Shown here: positions 1-6,148 of the stretch, one piece after another
Layout of the letters: every line of letters starts with the position of its first letter
Numbering within the stretch: position 1 is the first letter of the stretch
Position numbers and translations under genes: made by a program
The notes under the pieces: generated by a model
Told to the model about the DNA's origin: nothing
Databases searched by the model: none
The model's input: the letters and a program-made list of their open reading frames with translations, nothing else
Source of the DNA: an uncultured Alphaproteobacteria bacterium
GTDB taxonomy: Bacteria > Pseudomonadota > Alphaproteobacteria > CAAHEQ01 > UBA3637
Direction of reading: 5' to 3'
NCBI GenBank assembly: GCA_947629595.1
Contig: CANREI010000033.1
Span: 1 to 11,881 of the forward strand
Length of the DNA stretch: 11,881 nucleotides

Positions 1-375
1 TTGTTAAACAAAAATCCGCTGGAAATCTATGCCTATCAGTTTGATATGGTTTGCAACGGCTATGAAATTTTATCGGGGGCCATTCGTAATCATCGGCCGG
101 ATATTATGTATAAAGCTTTTGAAATTGCCGGATACGGCCCGGAAGTGGTAGAGCAAAAGTTTGCCGGTATGTTGAACGCCTTTAAGTTCGGCGCGCCGCC
201 GCACGGCGGGTGTGCTTTCGGTATTGATCGGCTGGTTATGTTGCTGACCGATGAAACATACATTCGCGAGGTCATTGCCTTCCCGATGACGCAACAAGGG
301 CTTGATTTATTGATGAAAGCACCGGCGGAAGTGACCGAAAAGCAGCTGCGCGAGCTTCATATTAAGTTAAGATAA
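1..375 (+). CDS. aspS: Aspartyl-tRNA synthetase, C-terminal part (5' end outside window)
   Basis: This is the last ~124 residues of a class II aminoacyl-tRNA synthetase that charges tRNA with aspartate in the cytoplasm. The frame is open from base 1 and begins inside the catalytic domain, so the TTG at base 1 is not the real start. Class II motif 3 is visible as GAPPHGGCAFGIDRLVMLL (about residues 64-82 of the visible part), with the ATP-binding Arg in GIDR. It is preceded by the CNGYEILSGAIRNHRP segment and followed by the REVIAFPM block and the C-terminal LRELHIKLR. The GAIRNHRP form and the short tail are what I recall of alphaproteobacterial AspRS. In many bacteria lacking AsnRS this enzyme is non-discriminating and also makes Asp-tRNA(Asn); that cannot be decided here. 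A hairpin follows the stop codon directly. Confidence 0.96.
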   Translation: MLNKNPLEIYAYQFDMVCNGYEILSGAIRNHRPDIMYKAFEIAGYGPEVVEQKFAGMLNAFKFGAPPHGGCAFGIDRLVMLLTDETYIREVIAFPMTQQGLDLLMKAPAEVTEKQLRELHIKLR

Positions 376-401
376 ATTTAAATAAGTTTTTTCCATCTGT
401 T

Positions 402-431
402 ATAACGGGGTTTTGAAAAAAATCCCGTTAT
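402..431 (+). terminator. Probable rho-independent terminator of aspS
   Basis: A 13-bp stem (402-414 with 419-431, one G-U pair at 410/423) closes on a GAAA tetraloop. The run of six T lies at 440-445, about 9 nt beyond the stem. An alternative pairing of AACGGG (404-409) with the second CCCGTT (433-438) would place the T run right after the stem. Read on the minus strand there is no T run, so it mainly serves aspS. It overlaps the stop codon of the minus-strand gene that ends at 428. Confidence 0.7.
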
Positions 432-1744
432 TCCCGTTCTTTTTTGCGTGAAAGAAGAGGGGTATTGGGATTATTCTGCGGAAGATGAAATAAAAACCAT
501 CCGCCTTTTTGAACAAGCCGAGGTGCATAAAACTTTTTCAGATTTTCGTTCAGATATAAAAAGCAATCGCCGACTTTTTTCAAATACGGCGCCGAAAATG
601 TTTTTAAAACATCATTATTTCTTAAAAAATCGGCGCCGATTGAATGCACTTTCGGAATTTTTAAAAAATCACATTTTCTGTTATCATATAAAAAATTATT
701 ACCGATAGAAGAAACAAAAGGTGCCGAAAATTTTTTTAAAGAAAAATTATATTGTAAAAAATTGTCGGGAACGGTTTTTGTTGTCGGCAAATAAACTTCC
801 GTTATTTCGTGGTTGGCATTGATTTTCATAAGTTGCACATTATCGGCAAACAAATAATGATTATTTTCTTTATCGCGTGTTAAGGTGAGTTTTTTTTCTT
901 GAATTTCAGCATTCATAACGGAAATAAATGAATCGTGAATGCGGGAAGGCGTTGAAATGTTTTTATTTTTTAGGTCAATAATAAAATTATCCGCCATTAT
1001 TTGATAATCACGGTTCACTTCGTGAATAACGCCGTCTTTCACATAATAATGAGAACCGTAATAGGTGTTGCCGATTTCATCCTTATAAAAAACAAGTTGG
1101 TTATTCACAACAATGTAATTTTCCGCAAGATCATAAGCGTTATCAAAACGGGTAAAATCGGTTTTAAAATAATTTATTAATGCGCCGCTTAATCCCTCAA
1201 TAATGTTATCGGGATTGGAAAAATATGTATTATCGGGATTTTCGACCGCGTGATTATACCTGTTTTTAATGGAAATAAAGCCGCCCGTTTTTAAAATTTG
1301 AATGGAAATCACGCTGGTTGCATATTCATCTTCTCTTTGAGGGTGCGTAAAGTTTTCTCTTTTGATTTGATTGACATTTTTCTTTACGGCATTGATAATA
1401 TGGTATTCTTGAAAGCGGTAGGCATCTTTAAAGGTGCAAAGTTCTTCGCCCGGTGCGAAATATTTGCGAATGGCGTTTTGTTTTTGCAGCGTATCGGCAA
1501 CGTATGCCTTATAACCTGCTTTTTCCAAAAGCTTTAACGGATTTAAACGGTTTGGTTTAATTTTTGATTTTGGTTTTAATGAATATAAATAGTCAACGGC
1601 TTCTTCCGGATAAGGGCCGGCATATTTTAAAATATGCACCAAATCGGGAATATCAAACAACGTGCTGTCTAATGCACGAATTTTTTGCGCAAAGGTTTCT
1701 CCGTTTTGCTTTTTAATTTGATCATAAACCGATTTTTCACCCAT
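428..1744 (-). CDS. LRR protein, copy 1, with unrecognised conserved N-terminal module
   Basis: This 438-residue protein has no signal peptide or membrane segment visible, so it is probably cytoplasmic. Residues 1-40 (EKSVYDQIKKQNGE) and about 71-195 (LLEKAGY, KQNAIRKYFA, QIKRENF, TSVISIQILKTGGFISIKNRYNH, NPDNI) are nearly the same as in the paralogue at 3159-5018. I do not recognise this module. A second shared segment (about 205-313) follows. From residue 314 there are four to five 22-residue BspA-like LRR units of the form LxxLxxPxVxxIGxxFLxxN, starting at 314, 336, 358, 380 and 402. The last unit loses the consensus after GGWFLFH and ends in a short basic/acidic tail whose codons run into the aspS terminator. 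The ATG has a strong Shine-Dalgarno sequence (AGGGGCGG) and a near-consensus promoter. The gene diverges from the MFS transporter. LRR repeats usually bind protein; the function here is unknown. Confidence 0.85.
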   Translation of the reverse strand: MGEKSVYDQIKKQNGETFAQKIRALDSTLFDIPDLVHILKYAGPYPEEAVDYLYSLKPKSKIKPNRLNPLKLLEKAGYKAYVADTLQKQNAIRKYFAPGEELCTFKDAYRFQEYHIINAVKKNVNQIKRENFTHPQREDEYATSVISIQILKTGGFISIKNRYNHAVENPDNTYFSNPDNIIEGLSGALINYFKTDFTRFDNAYDLAENYIVVNNQLVFYKDEIGNTYYGSHYYVKDGVIHEVNRDYQIMADNFIIDLKNKNISTPSRIHDSFISVMNAEIQEKKLTLTRDKENNHYLFADNVQLMKINANHEITEVYLPTTKTVPDNFLQYNFSLKKFSAPFVSSIGNNFLYDNRKCDFLKIPKVHSIGADFLRNNDVLKTFSAPYLKKVGDCFLYLNENLKKFYAPRLVQKGGWFLFHLPQNNPNTPLLSRKKERE

Positions 1745-1775
1745 TTTCCGCCCCTTTTGAGGTCATTTTTAAAGC

Positions 1776-1804
1776 ATTATATCTTATTTTTTCGTTTCAG
1801 TCAA
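1776..1804 (-). promoter_or_regulatory. Sigma70-type promoter of LRR copy 1
   Basis: Reading on the minus strand: -35 TTGACT at 1804-1799, a 17-nt spacer, and -10 TATAAT at 1781-1776. The start codon is at 1744, so the leader is about 25-30 nt and contains AGGGGCGG. The same promoter and leader occur almost base for base in front of the second LRR gene (5050-5078). Confidence 0.8.
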
Positions 1805-1818
1805 GAAAAAAATTGACT
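1799..1818. promoter_or_regulatory. Palindrome made by back-to-back -35 boxes (possible operator)
   Basis: AGTCAA and TTGACT are perfect 6-bp inverted repeats separated by an A-rich 8-nt centre. They are the -35 elements of the two divergent promoters (LRR copy 1 leftward, MFS rightward). The arrangement would let one regulator or one polymerase affect both genes. The same palindrome, with one mismatch, is kept at 5073-5092, where there is no divergent gene with a good -10 element. Operator function is inferred. Confidence 0.45.
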
Positions 1819-1841
1819 TAAAAATATTTTTAAAATATAAT
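1813..1841 (+). promoter_or_regulatory. Sigma70-type promoter of the MFS gene
   Basis: The elements are -35 TTGACT (1813-1818), a 17-nt spacer, and -10 TATAAT (1836-1841). Transcription should start near 1848, leaving a very short leader of about 13 nt that contains the Shine-Dalgarno sequence AGAGG (1851-1855) before the ATG at 1861. Confidence 0.8.
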
Positions 1842-1860
1842 GTTCAAATAAGAGGAAAAA

Positions 1861-3042
1861 ATGAAAAATCAATTTGCATCTTTATGTAAAAAAATCTATT
1901 TGTTTGAGTTTTTTGACACATTCGTTTTGTTATATACGCTTTCGGGTATTATGTTTCAGGAACACGGCATTTCCGATGCCGAACTCACGCAATTATTTAT
2001 ATTTTGGTGTTTTTCGACTTTAATCGGGAACGTGATTTATACGTTGATTGCGCCTTTTGTTTCAAATAAAGTGATTGTTATTTGGGGAGAATTGATTAAA
2101 GCCGTCGGTTTTATTTTGTGGTATGTTTTTCCGTGTTTTTGGGGCTATATGGCCGGATATTTTTTGTGGGGTGTAAAATGGAGCTTTCAAACCCGCGCAT
2201 GGGAAAATTTGGTTTATAATGAAACGATTCTTTATCCGAACGGAGAAGAGCTTTACACAAAAATATGTTCTCGCAAAAAAGCTGCTTATTATTTGGGTTA
2301 TTTCGGTGCCTGTTTCGGTTCGTTTTTGGTGGATTTGGGCTGGACGTTTATTGTTTTTTCTTCCGTTATACCGCTGATTATTTGCGCGTTGATTGCTTAT
2401 TTCATTCCGTGTCGTTATCACAAATTACCGCGTCCCTTAAACGTGAAGAAATTAACTTTTTCAACCGTTCGCATTATCTTAAAATATCCGCGCTTGTTCG
2501 GTATGATTTTTCTTTTAACCTTTTGTATGGGTATGAGTTATTTAGATGAATGGTTCGGCGTTATCGGTGTTGAGTGGGGTATGCAAAAGAAATATGTGGG
2601 TATTATTTACGGCCTTGTTTTAATGACCCTAATTATATTCAGTGCATTGGCATATAAATGTGAAAAATTATCACAACGGCAATTGTATTTAATGATTGTT
2701 GTTGCCGGTTTCTTCTTTTTCCTGGTGGGAGAGAATTACAATTTATTCGGCTTGGTGTTTTTAATTTTGTTTTATGCCGTTTATTCCGTTGTTGATGTGT
2801 TATTGTTTGCTCAAATTCAAAAATGCGTTACCACGCAAAACGAACGGTCTGTTTTTCTGGGCGTATTCAGTTTGTTTGAACAGGTGGGTTCCATTCTGTC
2901 GGCTTATATGATGTGGATCGGCGTTCAATTCGGCAGTTTTAAATACGGCTTTTTAATTTTGGGCAGTTTGGTTTGTCTTTTAGGATTTACCGCCGTTTTG
3001 TTAAATACTTATTTGCGTCAAAAAAAGATTGCTTCTTTGTAA
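1861..3042 (+). CDS. MFS-type multi-pass membrane transporter, substrate unknown
   Basis: This 393-residue, very hydrophobic protein has about 11-12 predicted membrane segments by eye: roughly 14-32, 44-66, 70-90, 93-110, 142-160, 162-183, 212-230, 245-265, 274-290, 293-317, 332-352 and 362-383. A basic loop at about 184-208 divides the two six-helix halves. The length and 6+6 layout fit the major facilitator superfamily. NERSVFLGVFSLFEQVGS (327-344) resembles the segment before helix 11 in drug/proton-type MFS proteins. The substrate cannot be read from the sequence; acidic and aromatic residues near helix 7 (SYLDEWFG, 226-233) may matter for transport. The start is supported by AGAGG and a strong promoter. 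The gene sits between two paralogous LRR genes and shares its control region with the first. Efflux of a small molecule is a guess only. Confidence 0.8.
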   Translation: MKNQFASLCKKIYLFEFFDTFVLLYTLSGIMFQEHGISDAELTQLFIFWCFSTLIGNVIYTLIAPFVSNKVIVIWGELIKAVGFILWYVFPCFWGYMAGYFLWGVKWSFQTRAWENLVYNETILYPNGEELYTKICSRKKAAYYLGYFGACFGSFLVDLGWTFIVFSSVIPLIICALIAYFIPCRYHKLPRPLNVKKLTFSTVRIILKYPRLFGMIFLLTFCMGMSYLDEWFGVIGVEWGMQKKYVGIIYGLVLMTLIIFSALAYKCEKLSQRQLYLMIVVAGFFFFLVGENYNLFGLVFLILFYAVYSVVDVLLFAQIQKCVTTQNERSVFLGVFSLFEQVGSILSAYMMWIGVQFGSFKYGFLILGSLVCLLGFTAVLLNTYLRQKKIASL

Positions 3043-3050
3043 AAAATAAA

Positions 3051-3079
3051 ACAGTGAAAATATTTATTATTTTCACTGT
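3051..3079. terminator. Bidirectional rho-independent terminator
   Basis: A perfect 12-bp stem (3051-3062 with 3068-3079) encloses a 5-nt loop. A T-rich stretch follows on the plus strand (3081-3095), and an A-rich stretch precedes it on the plus strand (3041-3050), giving a T-rich tail on the minus strand. It can therefore end both the MFS transcript and the leftward transcript of the LRR gene that stops at 3159. Confidence 0.88.
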
Positions 3080-3158
3080 GTTGTATTTTTATTTTAAACA
3101 ATAACTTTAAGTGTTTTTTATCGACTTTTAAACTTGATTTTATTCGTTTTTTCCCTTT

Positions 3159-5018
3159 TTATGAGTGTTCATTTTGATGGCGTCGCAAAAAACAATTTTT
3201 TACAGAACGACTTTTTTCTTGTGCAAAATCATAAAGAGAATGAAGAATATATAAGAAAGATAAAGTCTTCTTTGAATTTTTATCGGATTTTGAAGAAACT
3301 ATCTTGATTTTATCTGATATTAACACATTTTTCAAAGAATTACTATATAAAAAACCCTCGCCGGCAATACAGTTATTCGGAAGATTGACGGAAGTGCAAA
3401 TTTCATTATCATATAAAAAGTCATCTCCAATCTTCTGAAGGAGCGGAAAATCTATTTTTTTCAATTCTTTATTATGAAATAAACAGTAACTGCCGATTGT
3501 TTCTAATTTCGGCGCATTCAATTCTGTTAATAAGTCATTCACTCTTAAGAAACAATTTCCGATTGTTTGCACATTCGGAAGATTGAGGGATGTGCAATTT
3601 TTATTAAAGTGTAAAAACTCCTTTCCAATTTTCTGAACGGACGGAAGATTTATTTTTTTCAATTCTTTATTATAATATAAAAAGCTATCGCCGATTGTTT
3701 CTGATTTCGGCATATTCAGTTCTGTTAATAATTTATTATTTTTTAAGAAATCATCTCCGATTGTTTGCACATTCGGAAGATGGAGAGATGAGCAACTCTC
3801 GTTGGCGTATAAAAAATTCTTCCCAATCTCACGAACGGACGGAAGATCTAAACCGTTTAATTTTTCGTTATCCTCTAAAAAATTATCCCCAATGATAAGA
3901 ACCTTCGGCAAATAGAGTGAATGACATATTTTATTGTCAGATAAACATTTGTCACCAATATATTGCACATTCGGTGCCGAAAAGGCTTCCAATGTTTCGC
4001 TGTATCTCAAGAAACAATCCGGAATTTTCTTTGTTTCGGGTAGATAAAGCTCCGTTATTTCATGTTTGGCATTGATTTTCATAATTTGCACGTTATCGGC
4101 AAGCAGATAATGATTATTTTCATCATCTCGTTTTAAAGTGAGTTTTTTTCCTTGAATTTCGGCATTTAAAACATCAGGAAAAGAATCATAGGGATAAACG
4201 AAAGGCTCAACTAAAGGTGATAAAACTTTCTTATTTTTTAAGTCAATTATAAAATTGCCTGCCATCATTTGATAATCTTGATTCAATTCATAAATTTGTC
4301 CGGCCTTCACATAATAATGGTCATCGAAATAAACGCCATGTCGTTCTTCGGTATAATGAATAATTTGATTATTTAGCATAATATAATTATCGGGCAGGTC
4401 ATTGAAATATGTAAAACTGGTATTAAAATAATGTTCTAATGCCTTACTTAATCCCGGAATAATGTTATCGGGATTTGAATTAAATGTGTTATCCGGATTA
4501 CTAACCGTATGATTATACCTGTTTTTAATGGAAATAAAACCGCCCGTTTTTAAAATTTGAATGGAAATCACGCTCGTGCCGTATTCATCTTGCCTCTCCG
4601 GATGCGGAAAGTTTTCTCTTTTGATTTGATCAACATTTTCCTTTACGGCATTGATAATATAATATTTTTGATAACGATAGGGATCATAAAATGTGCACAG
4701 CTTTTCGTCTTTCGCGAAATATTTGCGAATGGCGTTTTGTTTATGAAGCGTATCGGCAACATAGGCCGTATAACCCGCTTTTTCCAATAACTTAATCGGA
4801 TCTTTCGCCGAAACAGCCTCTATTGTGTTTTCATTTTCTGATGTTTGTTTTAAAAGCAATAAATAATTTAAAAGAGGTTTGGCATCGCGACCGGCGTATT
4901 TCAGCATATTTTTTAAATTCGGCAATTCAAAAATACCGTTATGAAAACGGCGTATTTCTTGTGCAAAAGCTTCTCCGTTTTGCTTTTTAATTTGATCATA
5001 TACTGATTTTTCACTCAT
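3159..5018 (-). CDS. LRR protein, copy 2, long form with 11 repeats
   Basis: This 619-residue paralogue of the protein at 428-1744 has no visible signal peptide or membrane helix. Residues 1-40 and about 77-196 hold the shared, unrecognised N-terminal module (SVYDQIKKQNGE, LLEKAGY, KQNAIRKYFA, TSVISIQILKTGG, IKNRYNH, NPDNI). The linker between them (about 45-72) differs between copies. From residue 321 there are 11 consecutive LRR units of exactly 22 residues (starts 321, 343, 365, 387, 409, 431, 453, 475, 497, 519, 541) with pattern LxxLxLPxVxxIGxxFLxxN, a BspA-like type. Units 409-540 form two copies of a 66-residue super-repeat. A basic, unrelated tail follows (about 562-619). The start has AGGGGCGG before the ATG and a TTGACT-N17-TATAAT promoter. 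LRR domains usually bind protein or glycan ligands; the partner is unknown. Confidence 0.87.
   Translation of the reverse strand: MSEKSVYDQIKKQNGEAFAQEIRRFHNGIFELPNLKNMLKYAGRDAKPLLNYLLLLKQTSENENTIEAVSAKDPIKLLEKAGYTAYVADTLHKQNAIRKYFAKDEKLCTFYDPYRYQKYYIINAVKENVDQIKRENFPHPERQDEYGTSVISIQILKTGGFISIKNRYNHTVSNPDNTFNSNPDNIIPGLSKALEHYFNTSFTYFNDLPDNYIMLNNQIIHYTEERHGVYFDDHYYVKAGQIYELNQDYQMMAGNFIIDLKNKKVLSPLVEPFVYPYDSFPDVLNAEIQGKKLTLKRDDENNHYLLADNVQIMKINAKHEITELYLPETKKIPDCFLRYSETLEAFSAPNVQYIGDKCLSDNKICHSLYLPKVLIIGDNFLEDNEKLNGLDLPSVREIGKNFLYANESCSSLHLPNVQTIGDDFLKNNKLLTELNMPKSETIGDSFLYYNKELKKINLPSVQKIGKEFLHFNKNCTSLNLPNVQTIGNCFLRVNDLLTELNAPKLETIGSYCLFHNKELKKIDFPLLQKIGDDFLYDNEICTSVNLPNNCIAGEGFLYSNSLKNVLISDKIKIVSSKSDKNSKKTLSFLYILHSLYDFAQEKSRSVKNCFLRRHQNEHS
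3399..3794 (-). repeat. Two tandem 198-bp higher-order repeats inside LRR copy 2
   Basis: Residues 409-474 and 475-540 of the LRR protein are two copies of a three-unit block, with unit starts C(S/T)SL, LTEL and LKKI. A third block begins at 541 (CTSV). At DNA level the copies are 3597-3794 and 3399-3596, with long matching stretches such as the TCCGATTGTTTGCACATTCG element near both. This indicates expansion by unequal recombination or slippage in steps of three LRR units, not one. Confidence 0.75.
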
Positions 5019-5049
5019 TTTCCGCCCCTTTCGAGCTCATTTTTAAAGC

Positions 5050-5078
5050 ATTATATCTTATTTTTTTGTTTCAGTCAA
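5050..5078 (-). promoter_or_regulatory. Sigma70-type promoter of LRR copy 2
   Basis: Reading on the minus strand: -35 TTGACT (5078-5073), a 17-nt spacer, -10 TATAAT (5055-5050), then a leader with AGGGGCGG and the ATG at 5018. It is near-identical to the promoter of copy 1. The mirrored -35 (TTGACC, 5087-5092) is still present on the plus strand, but the -10 at the right distance is only TAAAAA (5110-5115) and no plus-strand gene follows within reach. Confidence 0.8.
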
Positions 5079-5150
5079 GAAAAAAATTGACCAAAAATAT
5101 ATTGACTGTTAAAAATGATACGATACTCGTGTTTTAAACGAAAAAGAATT

Positions 5151-5185
5151 AAATAAAATCAATGCTTTTTTTAACGATTTTATTT
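5151..5185 (-). terminator. Weak candidate terminator of ruvX
   Basis: A perfect 10-bp inverted repeat (5151-5160 with 5176-5185) has a 15-nt loop and overlaps the ruvX stop codon. On the minus strand it is followed by a T-rich tail (AATTCTTTTTCG). The stem is almost entirely A-T with only one G-C pair, so it may be weak or fortuitous. Confidence 0.35.
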
Positions 5186-5659
5186 TTCGCCGGCTTTGTC
5201 TAAAGCTTTTTGCAAAATGCGCGCTGCCGCCACGGCATCAAGCGTTTGTTTTTGTTTTTGTTCGCGAACAAAATGCCCCGTCATATATTCCGCCGCAAAC
5301 TTTGAGGTATATCGTTCATCAATCAAAACAACGGGCAGGGCGTATTTTTCAATCAATCTGGCACAAAACAGGCGGGTTAATTCGGCAATTTTGCCTTCCT
5401 GTCCGTCGGTTTGTAACGGCAGCCCCACAACAAAAGCACAAATGTTTTTGGATACGATTAAATCATCTATTTCTTTCAGTTTGTGAATAATTTTAAACGG
5501 CGTTGCAATTTTTTTTTCCAAATCGGATAAAGCAATGCCGATACGAACCGTTCCGTAGTCAATTCCCATAATGCGACCGTTCATTTTTGAAAGAATTTTC
5601 GCATCAAGAGATAAAAAAGCTTGTTTTTTGCTTAAATTTTGATTATGATTACCTATCAT
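5180..5659 (-). CDS. ruvX: RuvX/YqgF family putative pre-16S rRNA nuclease
   Basis: This is an RNase H-fold protein of the YqgF/RuvX family, implicated in maturing the 5' end of 16S rRNA. The N-terminal acidic motif RIMGIDYGTVRIGIALSD is followed by the family block FVVGLPLQTDGQEG, the third strand LPVVLIDERYTS (DER motif), and LDAVAAARILQKAL with a C-terminal acidic residue. Asp in GIDYG, Glu in DER and Asp in LDAVAA are the expected metal-binding positions. The start is uncertain and no Shine-Dalgarno sequence is visible. I chose ATG 5659 (159 aa) because LSLDAKILSKMNGR lines up with the N-terminal extension usual in alphaproteobacterial members. ATG 5584 (134 aa, beginning MNGRIMGID) is the alternative. 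A candidate -10 (TATAAC, 5672-5667) would make the 5659 start leaderless. The gene is divergent from rpiB. Confidence 0.88.
   Translation of the reverse strand: MIGNHNQNLSKKQAFLSLDAKILSKMNGRIMGIDYGTVRIGIALSDLEKKIATPFKIIHKLKEIDDLIVSKNICAFVVGLPLQTDGQEGKIAELTRLFCARLIEKYALPVVLIDERYTSKFAAEYMTGHFVREQKQKQTLDAVAAARILQKALDKAGEK
5621..5649 (+). promoter_or_regulatory. Candidate promoter of the rpiB-glyA-nrdR-nusB run
   Basis: TTGTTT (5621-5626), a 17-nt spacer and TATGAT (5644-5649) lie 40 nt upstream of the rpiB start. The -10 matches consensus at five of six positions and the -35 at only three. It would lie within the 5' coding part of ruvX if ruvX starts at 5659. Confidence 0.35.
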
Positions 5660-5666
5660 ACGTTTT

Positions 5667-5695
5667 GTTATAAAGGAAAAAGGTGTAAAATGCAA
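5667..5695 (-). promoter_or_regulatory. Candidate promoter of ruvX
   Basis: On the minus strand, TTGCAT (5695-5690, overlapping the rpiB start codon), a 17-nt spacer, and TATAAC (5672-5667). The -10 is good and the -35 is poor. Predicted transcription would begin within a few bases of the ATG at 5659. Confidence 0.3.
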
Positions 5696-6148
5696 GTAAA
5701 AACTGTTATTATGGCTGCCGATCATGCGGGGTGTCCGTTAAAAGAAGCGCTGCGAGAGTATTTAATTCAGGCGGGCGTTCAAGTTTTTAATTACGGCACA
5801 AACGATCCGAACATACCGGTTGATTATCCCGATTTGGCCATGAAAGTGGCGCGCGGTATTCATCACGGAGAAGCGCAATACGGTATTTTGGTGTGCGGTT
5901 CGGGTATCGGTATGAGTATTGCCGTTAATCGGTATGATTATATTCGCGGGGCTTTGGTTTCCTCGCCGGAACTGGCGCGATTGGCGCGTGAACATAACAA
6001 TGCAAACGTGCTTATTTTCGGCGGACGGTTTATTGATGAAAAAACAGCCGTTGAAGCCGTAAAAGTGTTTTTATCAACACCGTTTGCGGGCGGGCGTCAC
6101 ATTGTGCGCGTCAATAAGTTGGAAAGGATGCCTCATGATTTCGAATAA
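5690..6148 (+). CDS. rpiB: Ribose-5-phosphate isomerase B
   Basis: This 152-residue cytoplasmic sugar-phosphate isomerase of the RpiB/LacAB family interconverts ribose-5-phosphate and ribulose-5-phosphate in the non-oxidative pentose phosphate pathway. Family marks are AADHAG near the N-terminus, the catalytic-Cys loop GILVCGSGIGMSIAVNR, and AREHNNANVLIFGGR, where the His corresponds to the second catalytic residue. The C-terminal GGRHIVRVNKLE is also typical. ATG 5690 is chosen over in-frame upstream codons because the family begins right before VIMAADHAG and AAGG lies just upstream. Its last 14 bases overlap glyA, so the two are translationally linked. An rpiB-glyA-nrdR order is common in alphaproteobacteria. 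Confidence 0.95.
   Translation: MQVKTVIMAADHAGCPLKEALREYLIQAGVQVFNYGTNDPNIPVDYPDLAMKVARGIHHGEAQYGILVCGSGIGMSIAVNRYDYIRGALVSSPELARLAREHNNANVLIFGGRFIDEKTAVEAVKVFLSTPFAGGRHIVRVNKLERMPHDFE

Noticed and set aside
402..431. Bidirectional terminator also serving LRR copy 1
   Set aside because: On the minus strand no T run follows the stem, so it fits only the aspS direction.
448..708. Open frame of 86 codons on the plus strand
   Set aside because: It lies opposite the well-supported LRR gene, has no Shine-Dalgarno sequence or promoter, and its composition is that of an antisense shadow.
2062..2421. Open frame of 119 codons on the minus strand inside the MFS gene
   Set aside because: The plus-strand protein has a clear membrane-protein pattern over this stretch; the reverse frame has no recognisable motif or start signal.
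3399..3960. Regularly spaced short repeats suggesting a CRISPR array
   Set aside because: The period is 66 bp (with a 198-bp super-period), in frame with an intact coding region. The units translate to 22-residue LRRs and there are no unique spacers.
5087..5130. Active plus-strand promoter beside LRR copy 2
   Set aside because: TTGACC (5087) and TTGACT (5102) are good -35 boxes, but at the right distances only TAAAAA and TACTCG are found and no plus-strand gene follows. It is treated as a remnant instead.
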